A stretch of DNA of 5,953 bases from an uncultured Alphaproteobacteria bacterium (GTDB lineage: Bacteria > Pseudomonadota > Alphaproteobacteria > Caulobacterales > Caulobacteraceae). The notes beneath the pieces were generated by a model that made no database searches, was not told where the DNA came from, and saw only the letters and a list, made by a program, of their open reading frames with translations. Position numbers and translations under genes: made by a program. The stretch is taken from assembly GCA_903933475.1 (NCBI GenBank), contig CAIZKE010000351.1, forward strand, positions 1 to 5,953, given 5' to 3'. Numbering within the stretch: position 1 is the first letter of the stretch; each line of letters begins with the position of its first letter. Below are positions 1-5,478 of this stretch, piece after piece.

Positions 1-99
1 GTGCTGGCGGCGCGCATCCTTCCCGAGCTGGAAGGCGGCCCGGCCGGGACGCACGATCCCTCCACCGCGGCCCTGATCGCCCGCCTGCACGGGGCCTGA
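1..99 (+). CDS. pgi: Glucose-6-phosphate isomerase, C-terminal fragment (5' end outside window)
   Basis: Frame 1 is open from the first base to a TGA at 97-99 and encodes the last 32 residues of a protein that begins upstream. The GTG at position 1 is just a codon within the gene. The tail reads LAARILPEL, a short Gly/Pro-rich linker, then HDPSTAALIARL. From memory this matches the end of bacterial glucose-6-phosphate isomerase, for example E. coli LANRILPEL...HDSSTNGLINRY, where the His-Asp-x-Ser-Thr segment is conserved. The enzyme interconverts glucose-6-phosphate and fructose-6-phosphate in the cytoplasm. Only about 6% of the protein is visible, so the call rests on this one C-terminal signature. 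The gene ends 89 nt before the acyl-CoA ligase and is probably a separate unit, since a promoter candidate lies between them. Confidence 0.8.
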   Translation: MLAARILPELEGGPAGTHDPSTAALIARLHGA

Positions 100-112
100 T
101 CCCCGGGACGGG

Positions 113-140
113 TTTACGCCTCCTGTCCCTCCGCTAGAGT
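113..140 (+). promoter_or_regulatory. Putative housekeeping promoter for the acyl-CoA ligase/SDR operon
   Basis: TTTACGC at 113-119 matches six of seven positions of the Caulobacter sigma-73 -35 consensus TTGACGS. After a 13-nt spacer, GCTAGAGT at 133-140 matches the first six positions of the -10 consensus GCTANAWC, counting N. The spacer fits the known 10-14 nt range. Transcription would start near 146-150, leaving a leader of about 40 nt that carries the GGAGGAG ribosome-binding site at 171-177. The consensus is from memory and start-site mapping is lacking. Confidence 0.45.
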
Positions 141-188
141 GCGCGCAAGCGGGCCGACAGCGCCCCCGACGGAGGAGACCCGGGCAAG

Positions 189-1730
189 ATGTATCTCGCC
201 GACCACGCGCGCCTGACCCCTGACAAGCCGGCCCTGATCTCGGCAGACACCGGCAGGGTCGTGACCTTCGCCCAGCTCGACGAACGCGCCCTTCGGGTGG
301 CCAACCTGTTCCGTGACAGGGGCCTGAAGCGCGGCGACCACGTGGCCCTCCTGATGGAAAACAACCTCGCCTTCATGGATGCGGTCTGGGCCTGCTTCCG
401 CTCTGGCCTCTACATCACCACCATCAACCGCTACCTGCCGCCGGATGAGGCGGCCTACATCGTCAATGACTGCGGTGCGAAGGTCCTGGTCAGCTCCTTC
501 GCCAAGCGCGAGATCGCCGAGGGCCTGGCCGACCTGATCCCCGCCTGTCCGATCCGCCTGATGGTCGATGGCGTCATCCCGGGTTGGGAATCCTACGAGG
601 CCGCCCGCGACGGCGCCCCGCCTACCCCCCTGAACAGGGAGTGGATGGGCGACTCCATGCTCTACAGCTCGGGCACCACGGGCCGTCCCAAGGGCATACT
701 GCGCCCCCTGCCGGAGGTGAGCCCCGCCGAGGCCTTCGCCCTGCGACAGCAGGCAAACCGCTACGAATTCAGCCCCGACACCGTCTACCTGTCGCCGGCG
801 CCCCTCTACCACGCCGCCCCCCTGGCCTACGTGGTCACCGTCCAGTCCTTCGGCGGGACGGTGGTGATGATGGAGCGCTTCGACGCCGAACGGTCCCTCG
901 AACTGATCCAGGACTACCGGGTCACCCATTCCCAATGGGTGCCCACCATGTTCGTGCGCATGCTCAAGCTGCCGGAAGAGGCCCGCCGGGCCTTCGACGT
1001 CTCCAGCCTGCGGGTCGCCATCCACGCCGCCGCGCCCTGCCCGGTGGAGGTCAAGCGCCAGATGATCGACTGGTGGGGGCCGGTTCTCTACGAGTACTAT
1101 GCGGGCACCGAAGGGTCGGGCTCGACCTTCATCGACAGTGCGGACTGGCTGAAGCACCCCGGCTCGGTGGGCCGGGCGGCGGTGGGCGTCCTGCATGTCT
1201 GCGATGAGGAGGGGAACGACCTGCCTCCCGGTGAGACGGGCCTCGTCTACTTCGAACGCGAAATCCCGACCTTCGAGTACCACAACGACCCCGAGAAGAC
1301 CCGGTCCGCCCGCCATCCGCTGCATCCCAGCTGGAACGCCCTGGGGGACGTCGGCTACCTGGATCCGGACGGCTATCTCTACCTCACCGACCGCAAGGCC
1401 TTCATGATCATCTCTGGCGGGGTGAACATCTATCCCCAGGCCATCGAGGACGCCCTCATCACCCATCCCAAGGTCGCCGACGTGGCGGTCTTCGGTGTGC
1501 CCGACCCCGAGATGGGCGAAGCGGTCAAGGCGGTGATCGAGCCGGCCCCCGGCGTGGCGCCCACCGAGGCGCTCGCCGCCGAGCTCATGCAGTACGCCCG
1601 TGAGCACCTTGCCCACTACATGGCGCCGCGCTCCCTCGACTTCATCGAGGAAATGCCTCGCCTGCCCACGGGCAAGCTCTACAAGCGTGTCCTCCGCGAC
1701 GCCTACTGGCAGGGCGACCGCAAGATCTGA
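189..1730 (+). CDS. Acyl-CoA synthetase (AMP-forming), ANL superfamily, substrate unknown
   Basis: This 513-residue cytoplasmic enzyme should activate a carboxylic acid with ATP to an acyl-adenylate and pass it to coenzyme A. All core ANL motifs are visible: the Ser/Thr/Gly-rich phosphate loop YSSGTTGRPKG (159-169), the adenine-binding YEYYAGTEG (301-309), GD at 386-387, the hinge region TDRK (400-403), SGGVNIYP (409-416), and the C-terminal catalytic Lys496 within LPTGKLYKR. Length is typical for a complete fatty-acyl or aryl-CoA ligase. The ATG at 189 is chosen because GGAGGAG lies 11 nt upstream and MYLADHARLTPDKPAL is the usual family beginning. It shares an operon with the dehydrogenase 20 nt downstream. 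No signal peptide or membrane segment is apparent. The N-terminal half resembles mycobacterial FadD-type ligases acting on fatty or sterol-derived acids, but that is an impression. The motifs fix the chemistry, not the acid. Confidence 0.9.
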   Translation: MYLADHARLTPDKPALISADTGRVVTFAQLDERALRVANLFRDRGLKRGDHVALLMENNLAFMDAVWACFRSGLYITTINRYLPPDEAAYIVNDCGAKVLVSSFAKREIAEGLADLIPACPIRLMVDGVIPGWESYEAARDGAPPTPLNREWMGDSMLYSSGTTGRPKGILRPLPEVSPAEAFALRQQANRYEFSPDTVYLSPAPLYHAAPLAYVVTVQSFGGTVVMMERFDAERSLELIQDYRVTHSQWVPTMFVRMLKLPEEARRAFDVSSLRVAIHAAAPCPVEVKRQMIDWWGPVLYEYYAGTEGSGSTFIDSADWLKHPGSVGRAAVGVLHVCDEEGNDLPPGETGLVYFEREIPTFEYHNDPEKTRSARHPLHPSWNALGDVGYLDPDGYLYLTDRKAFMIISGGVNIYPQAIEDALITHPKVADVAVFGVPDPEMGEAVKAVIEPAPGVAPTEALAAELMQYAREHLAHYMAPRSLDFIEEMPRLPTGKLYKRVLRDAYWQGDRKI

Positions 1731-1750
1731 CGTCAACAGGAAAGACCCCC

Positions 1751-2611
1751 ATGCAGGACCTCGCGGGAAAGACCGCCTTCATCACCGGCGGGGCCAGCGG
1801 CCTCGGCCTGGCCATGGCGCATGCCTTTGGTGCCGCGGGCATGAATGTCATGCTCGCCGATATCGAGGCCGAGCCCCTGGCCCGCGCCGTGGCTGAACTT
1901 GAGGCCCGGCAGGTGCGCGTCGCCGCCGTCCAGTGCGATGTCACCGACCGCGCCGCCCTGGTCGCCGCCGCCCGGGAAACGGTCTCCGCCTTCGGCAAGG
2001 TCCACGTCCTGTGCAACAACGCCGGTGTCGGTGCCGGCGGCCCCGTCGACGAGATGAAACCCTCCGACTGGGACTGGACCTTCCAGGTCAACCTCATGGG
2101 GGTGATCTACGGGCTGGAGGCCTTCCTGCCCCACATCCGCGCCCACGGTGAGGGCGGAGCCATCATCAACACCGCCTCCATGGCCGGCCACATGTCGCCC
2201 CCGGGCATGGAGGCCTATAGCGCCTCCAAGTTCGCGGTGGTGGCCCTGACCGAGGGCTGGGCGGCCCAGTTGGCGCCCGAGAATATCCAGGTCCAGGTCC
2301 TCTGCCCGGGCTTCGTGCGCACTGGCATCAACCAGTCGGGGCGCAACCGCCCGGCGAAGTTCGGCGGCCCCCAGTTACGGGAGATTGTTCCGGACGACCG
2401 GGTTGCCAACGGCATCGACCCCGCCCGGGTCGGCGCCCGGGTGCTGGAGGCCCTGCAGGCCGGCGACCTCTACATCTTTACCCATCCGGACATGCGCCCC
2501 TTCGTCCAGATGCGGTTCCAGAAGATCATGGAGGGGTTCGATTCCGCCGATCGCAGCACCGCCCTGTCCGGCCTGGAATACCGCACGCCGGACCTCGACC
2601 TCCTGCCCTGA
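1751..2611 (+). CDS. Short-chain dehydrogenase/reductase, classical family, probably NAD(H)-dependent
   Basis: This 286-residue Rossmann-fold oxidoreductase has every classical SDR element. The cofactor loop TGGASGLG is at 12-19. Asp37 at the end of beta-2 favours NAD(H) over NADP(H), and Asp64 sits in CDVTD. NNAG is at 89-92. The catalytic tetrad is Asn114, Ser143, Tyr156 and Lys160 (YSASK, with Ser 13 residues before Tyr). CPGFVRTGI (185-193) follows. Residues after about 235 form a C-terminal extension that probably helps shape the substrate pocket. The ATG at 1751 has AGGAAAG at 1738-1744 six nt upstream. The gene begins 20 nt after the acyl-CoA ligase stop, so the two are almost certainly cotranscribed. 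The enzyme may oxidise a hydroxyl or reduce a keto group on the same carbon skeleton that the ligase activates. That pairing is inferred from context, and the substrate cannot be named. Confidence 0.9.
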   Translation: MQDLAGKTAFITGGASGLGLAMAHAFGAAGMNVMLADIEAEPLARAVAELEARQVRVAAVQCDVTDRAALVAAARETVSAFGKVHVLCNNAGVGAGGPVDEMKPSDWDWTFQVNLMGVIYGLEAFLPHIRAHGEGGAIINTASMAGHMSPPGMEAYSASKFAVVALTEGWAAQLAPENIQVQVLCPGFVRTGINQSGRNRPAKFGGPQLREIVPDDRVANGIDPARVGARVLEALQAGDLYIFTHPDMRPFVQMRFQKIMEGFDSADRSTALSGLEYRTPDLDLLP

Positions 2612-2618
2612 ACCCCTT

Positions 2619-2643
2619 CCGTCCGCCCCCCGGGACTGGACGG
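2619..2643 (+). terminator. Possible terminator hairpin after the SDR gene, without a U-run
   Basis: CCGTCC at 2619-2624 is complementary to GGACGG at 2638-2643, with an extra G-U pair (2625/2637) inside, forming a 6-7 bp GC-rich stem starting 8 nt after the SDR stop. No T-tract follows (the next bases are CCCGGCGG), so it is not a standard intrinsic terminator. It may stabilise the mRNA 3' end or assist Rho. Its 3' arm overlaps the -35 element proposed for the his leader, so only one role may be real. Confidence 0.3.
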
Positions 2644-2665
2644 CCCGGCGGCGATGGGCTAGGGA
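2637..2665 (+). promoter_or_regulatory. Putative promoter for the his leader and hisS-hisZ-hisG
   Basis: TGGACGG at 2637-2643 matches TTGACGS at six of seven positions. Fourteen nt later GCTAGGGA at 2658-2665 shares only the GCTA core of the Caulobacter -10 consensus. If used, transcription would start at about 2671-2674, on or a few bases before the leader-peptide ATG at 2674, giving a leaderless or nearly leaderless transcript. Such starts are common in Caulobacter and known for the Sinorhizobium trpL leader. The weak -10 makes this tentative. AGGGA at 2661-2665 could instead serve as a ribosome-binding site if transcription starts further upstream. Confidence 0.35.
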
Positions 2666-2673
2666 CCCGGCCC

Positions 2674-2751
2674 ATGTTCCGTCAGGTTCATCATCACGGC
2701 CTCCACCATCCGACCTGTGAAAGCGGGAGCGGGCGAGTGCGTTCGGCCTGA
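2674..2751 (+). CDS. hisL: Histidine-rich leader peptide, likely attenuator of hisS-hisZ-hisG
   Basis: A 25-codon ORF runs from ATG 2674 to TGA 2749-2751 and sits 82 nt before hisS. Codons 6-12 read His-His-His-Gly-Leu-His-His (CAT CAT CAC GGC CTC CAC CAT, 2689-2709), so five of the 25 residues are histidine. The rest is a short polar tail, PTCESGSGRVRSA. AGGGA at 2661-2665 lies 8 nt before the ATG and may be its ribosome-binding site. The position, size, clustered His codons and downstream competing RNA stems are the hallmarks of an amino-acid attenuator leader, analogous to enterobacterial HisL with its run of seven His codons. The ribosome would stall on these codons when charged tRNA-His is scarce. 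The symbol is given by functional analogy, as homology to enterobacterial HisL is not claimed. The peptide itself probably has no function after release. Confidence 0.82.
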   Translation: MFRQVHHHGLHHPTCESGSGRVRSA

Positions 2752-2828
2752 TCGAACCTCCGGCGCCGGCCCCCGCGCAATGCGGACGGGCCCGGCCGGC
2801 GGCTCCGTCCCTGGCAAACCCAAGGGAT
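2684..2828 (+). promoter_or_regulatory. Attenuator-like leader RNA with mutually exclusive stems ending at the hisS RBS
   Basis: Complementary segments read from the sequence are as follows. Stem A pairs 2684-2689 (AGGTTC, touching the first His codon) with 2754-2759 (GAACCT). Stem B pairs 2741-2745 (GTTCG) with 2753-2757 (CGAAC) and places the leader stop codon in its loop. Stem C pairs 2770-2776 with 2782-2785 and 2788-2790 (CCC-CCGC with GCGG-ac-GGG). Stem D pairs 2784-2792 with 2801-2810 (GGACGGGCC with GGCtCCGTCC). Stem E pairs 2808-2814 with 2820-2827 (TCCCTGG with CCaAGGGA) and covers the hisS Shine-Dalgarno. C excludes D, and D excludes E. GCGGG at 2729-2733 can also pair with CCCGC at 2772-2776 and so break C. 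No T-run follows any stem, which favours control of translation over intrinsic termination. In such GC-rich sequence some of these pairings could be chance. Confidence 0.5.
2822..2827 (+). promoter_or_regulatory. hisS ribosome-binding site, potentially masked by a hairpin
   Basis: AAGGGA lies 6 nt before the hisS ATG at 2834 and is the best Shine-Dalgarno match. AGGGA (2823-2827) is perfectly complementary to TCCCT (2808-2812), and two further pairs (GG 2813-2814 with CC 2820-2821) extend the stem around a bulged A. The site can therefore be hidden when the upstream segment is free, which would make it the output point of the leader. Confidence 0.6.
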
Positions 2829-2833
2829 AGGAA

Positions 2834-4345
2834 ATGACCACCTCCACGACTGACATCGTCCCCGACGGGGAGACGCCCCGACCCGAGGCCCGACCCGAGG
2901 CCCGCTCACCCCGCGGGTTCATGGACCGGCGCGCCCGCGACCTGGCCGCCGAGCGCCGCATCCTGACCCGCGTTTCCGAGGTCTACGAGCGCTACGGTTT
3001 CGAGGCCCTCGACACCGGCGCCCTGGAGTATGCCGACGCCCTGGGCAAGTTCCTGCCCGACGCTGACCGCCCGAATGAGGGCGTCTTCGCCCTGCAGGAC
3101 GACGACGACCAGTGGATGGCCCTGCGCTACGACCTCACCGCGCCCCTGGCCCGGTTCGTCGCCCAGAACCGCGAGGGCCTGACCAAGCCCTTCCGCCGCT
3201 ACGCCTTTGGCCCGGTCTGGCGGAACGAAAAGCCTGGCCCGGGGCGGTTCCGCGAATTCACCCAGTGCGACGCCGATACGGTGGGTTCGGCCCGGCCCGA
3301 GGCCGACGCCGAGATCATCGCCATGGCCGCCGAGGGCCTGGCTGCCGCCGGCCTGCCCGAGGGCGGCTACGTCCTGCGGATCAATAACCGACGGCTCCTG
3401 AACGGCCTCCTCGACCGGGCCGGCGTGGCCGACGAAGGCCAGAAGCTCGCCGTCCTGCGGGCGGTGGACAAGCTGGACCGGCTGGGTCCCGAAGGGGTCC
3501 GCCTGCTGCTGGGCGAGGGCCGCCGCGACGAGTCCGGCGCCTTCACCCGCGGGGCGGGGCTGGCGACCGCCGCCGTCGACTCCGTCCTGGCCTTCACCGC
3601 CGCCGGGGCCGGGGACCGGGCCGAGACCCTGCGCCGCATCGCCGACGTGATCGGCGGCTCGGCCGAGGGCGACGCCGGCCTCGCGGAACTGGCGGGGATA
3701 GACAAGGCCCTGGCCAGCATGGGCGTGGGCGCGGACCGGGCGGTCTTCGATCCGTCAGTGGTCCGGGGGCTTGAGTACTACACCGGCGCAGTCTTCGAGG
3801 CCGAGCTGCGGCTGGAGACCCTGGACGAGAAAGGCCAGCCCGCCCGCTTCGGCTCGGTGGGTGGCGGCGGCCGTTACGACGACCTGATCGCCCGCTTCAC
3901 GGGCGAACGCACCCCGGCCACCGGTTTTTCCTTCGGCGTCTCCCGCCTTGCGGCCGCCCTGCGCGCCGCCGGTCAGGACGCCGGCCAGAAGGCGAGGGGC
4001 CCCGTGGTGGTCATCGCCTTCTCCCCGGATGACATGGGCGCCTATTTCGCCGTGGCCGCCGAACTCCGGGCCGCGGGGATCGCCGCCGAGGTCTACCTCG
4101 GCGGCTCAGGCATGAAGGCCCAGATGAAGTACGCCGATCGCCGGCTCTCACCCGCGGCCGTCATCCTCGGGGGTGACGAGATCGCCGCAGGAACCGTCAC
4201 GGTGAAGGACCTGGACCTTGGCCGGGCCCTGGCCTCCGACGTCACCGACAACGCCGCCTGGCGGGCAGATCGACCTGGCCAGCAGACGGTCCCCCGGGAC
4301 CAGATGGTCGCCGTCGTGCAGCGCATTCTCGGAGACGCGCCGTGA
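2834..4345 (+). CDS. hisS: Histidyl-tRNA synthetase, alphaproteobacterial type, containing no histidine
   Basis: This 503-residue cytoplasmic class II enzyme attaches histidine to tRNA-His using ATP. Landmarks are PRGFMDRRARD at the start of the catalytic core, RYDLTAP (98-104), motif 2 GPVWRNEKPGPGRFREF (126-142) with Arg130, the histidine-specific RGLEYYTG (311-318), and the GGGGRYDDL segment (343-351). A C-terminal anticodon-binding domain runs from about 389 (PVVVIAF...AAEVYLGG) to the end. Motif 2 differs from the E. coli form RHERPQKGRYRQFHQ as I recall it: both His positions are replaced, by Asn131 and Thr143. This is expected for the alphaproteobacterial HisRS group that works with tRNA-His lacking G-1. 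The protein has zero His residues. The ATG at 2834 has AAGGGA 6 nt upstream. The next ATG (codon 30) would begin inside the conserved core. The first 25 residues are a low-complexity extension. The stop overlaps the hisZ start by 4 nt. Expression is probably controlled by the His leader. Confidence 0.95.
   Translation: MTTSTTDIVPDGETPRPEARPEARSPRGFMDRRARDLAAERRILTRVSEVYERYGFEALDTGALEYADALGKFLPDADRPNEGVFALQDDDDQWMALRYDLTAPLARFVAQNREGLTKPFRRYAFGPVWRNEKPGPGRFREFTQCDADTVGSARPEADAEIIAMAAEGLAAAGLPEGGYVLRINNRRLLNGLLDRAGVADEGQKLAVLRAVDKLDRLGPEGVRLLLGEGRRDESGAFTRGAGLATAAVDSVLAFTAAGAGDRAETLRRIADVIGGSAEGDAGLAELAGIDKALASMGVGADRAVFDPSVVRGLEYYTGAVFEAELRLETLDEKGQPARFGSVGGGGRYDDLIARFTGERTPATGFSFGVSRLAAALRAAGQDAGQKARGPVVVIAFSPDDMGAYFAVAAELRAAGIAAEVYLGGSGMKAQMKYADRRLSPAAVILGGDEIAAGTVTVKDLDLGRALASDVTDNAAWRADRPGQQTVPRDQMVAVVQRILGDAP
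2879..2902 (+). repeat. Perfect 12-bp tandem duplication in the hisS 5' end
   Basis: CGACCCGAGGCC occurs twice in a row (2879-2890 and 2891-2902), in frame, encoding Arg-Pro-Glu-Ala twice at residues 16-23. It lies in the non-conserved N-terminal extension ahead of the catalytic core. It probably arose by slippage and keeps the frame. A functional role is not evident. Confidence 0.8.
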
Positions 4346-5478
4346 TCCAGGAGCCGCCCTTCCCCGCCGATCGCCTCGAGGCCCTCCGAGCGCCCTTCCG
4401 CGAGACCGGTGCCATCTGGGTCCAGCCACCGGTGTTGCAGCCTCTGTCCCTGGTGCTTGACCTCGCCGGAGAGGCCCTTCGCTCCCGGCTCTTCGTCCTG
4501 CAGGCAGCCGCCGGCCAGGAGGTCTGCCTGCGTCCCGACTTCACCGCGCCTGTCGCGCGCCTGCACCTGGCCACGGGCGCGATCGGAGGCGACTATGCCT
4601 ACGAGGGCCTGGTCTTCCGCGCCTCCGAGGACGAGGCGGAGGAAGTCCTGCAGATCGGGATCGAGCGGTTCGCGGCCGCCAGCGACCGCCCCGCCGACGA
4701 TGCCGACCTGGTGGACCTGCTCTGGCGGGCCGCCGAGGCAGGAGGGCGCGGCGACCTTTCCCTGCGGTTGGGCGACGCCGGCCTGTTTCCCGCCTTCCTT
4801 GACGCGCTGGGCCTTCATCCGGTCCAGGCCTCAAGGCTGACCCGCAGGGCGGGACGCCCCTCCCGGCTTGCCGCTGAGCTGGAACGGAACGGACAGGCGG
4901 AGGATCGGTCCGGAGCGGGGGAGGGCGTCCTGTCCGGACGCCTCGCCGCCCTGCCCCCGGAAGAGGCTTCCGCCCTCCTCGAGGAAGTCTGGACCCTCGC
5001 CGGTATCACCCCGGTCGGAGGCCGCACCGCCGCAGAGATCGCAGCTCGCCTGGTCACCCGCTCGGAGGCCTCCCGCGCGCCTGCCCTTTCGCCCGGACAG
5101 GTCGATGCTGTCCGGGCCTACCTGTCCGTCAGCGAGGCCCCGCGGGCGGCGTTGGCGCAGATTGCAAGCCTGGTGCCCCTCGCCGCCGCCCTTCGGGCCC
5201 AACTGGCGGAATGGGAGCGCCGTCTGGACCGGATCGAGGCCGCCTCGGCAGGGGCCGCGCCGGCGGTCTTCGATGCCGCGCCCCGAGGCGACTTCGCCTA
5301 TTACGACGGCCTCGTCATCGAGGTCGTATCGGAAGCCCTCGGCCCGGCGCGTCCCGTCGCGGCGGGAGGGCGCTATGACAGCCTGCCGGCCCGGCTCTCC
5401 GGCGGGTCCCATGGTGGAGGATCGGCGCTGGGCGGCATGATCCGGCCGGGCCGGGCCCTTCTGGAGGCGGGACAATGA
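4342..5478 (+). CDS. hisZ: ATP phosphoribosyltransferase regulatory subunit HisZ (HisRS paralogue)
   Basis: This 378-residue protein has the class II synthetase catalytic fold without an anticodon-binding domain, the mark of HisZ. HisZ binds short-form HisG in a hetero-oligomer and is needed for its activity and for feedback inhibition by histidine. HisRS-like remnants are RPDFTAPVAR (64-73, compare RYDLTAP in HisRS), YEGLVFR (87-93), LQIGIE (103-108), YYDGLVIEV (320-328) and AAGGRYDSL (340-348). Key synthetase features are degenerate: the HisRS RGLEYYTG signature has become RGDFAYYDG with its Arg out of register, so aminoacylation is not expected. The start is GTG 4342, overlapping the hisS TGA (GTGA), with GGAG at 4331-4334 seven nt upstream; no in-frame ATG lies nearby. 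The stop overlaps hisG by ATGA. Length is normal for alphaproteobacterial HisZ. Only three His residues are present (75, 159, 357). Confidence 0.92.
   Translation: MIQEPPFPADRLEALRAPFRETGAIWVQPPVLQPLSLVLDLAGEALRSRLFVLQAAAGQEVCLRPDFTAPVARLHLATGAIGGDYAYEGLVFRASEDEAEEVLQIGIERFAAASDRPADDADLVDLLWRAAEAGGRGDLSLRLGDAGLFPAFLDALGLHPVQASRLTRRAGRPSRLAAELERNGQAEDRSGAGEGVLSGRLAALPPEEASALLEEVWTLAGITPVGGRTAAEIAARLVTRSEASRAPALSPGQVDAVRAYLSVSEAPRAALAQIASLVPLAAALRAQLAEWERRLDRIEAASAGAAPAVFDAAPRGDFAYYDGLVIEVVSEALGPARPVAAGGRYDSLPARLSGGSHGGGSALGGMIRPGRALLEAGQ

Noticed and set aside
100..188. A terminator for pgi in the intergenic region
   Set aside because: The only self-complementary piece is a short CCCGGG palindrome near 103-108 with no stable stem or T-run.
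114..1736. A 540-residue open frame on the - strand across the acyl-CoA ligase gene
   Set aside because: It is a typical antisense shadow in GC-rich DNA. It has low-complexity Gly/Val/Arg/His composition, no family motifs, and covers a gene with all ANL motifs intact on the + strand.
2385..2720. A + strand frame running from within the SDR gene into the leader region
   Set aside because: It begins inside the SDR gene in another frame, is Pro/Ser/Arg-rich, and conflicts with the His-codon leader frame, which has a clear function.
2784..2810. Stem D as a standard intrinsic transcription terminator before hisS
   Set aside because: The stem is strong but is followed by CTGGCAAACC with no T-run, so standard intrinsic termination is not supported. 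It was kept only as a competing stem in the leader model.
2612..2833. A T-box or riboswitch controlling hisS
   Set aside because: No T-box consensus or known ligand-binding aptamer pattern is visible, while the His-codon ORF explains histidine sensing more simply.
2659..2961. A 100-residue - strand frame covering the hisS upstream region
   Set aside because: It lies antisense to the leader and hisS start, with low-complexity composition and no family signal.
4093..4818. A 241-residue open frame on the - strand across the hisS/hisZ junction
   Set aside because: It spans two well-supported overlapping + strand genes and shows no motif or ribosome-binding site.
4831..5475. A 214-residue open frame on the - strand over hisZ
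   Set aside because: Its composition is rich in Arg, Gly and Pro with no recognisable domain, and it mirrors the codon bias of hisZ.
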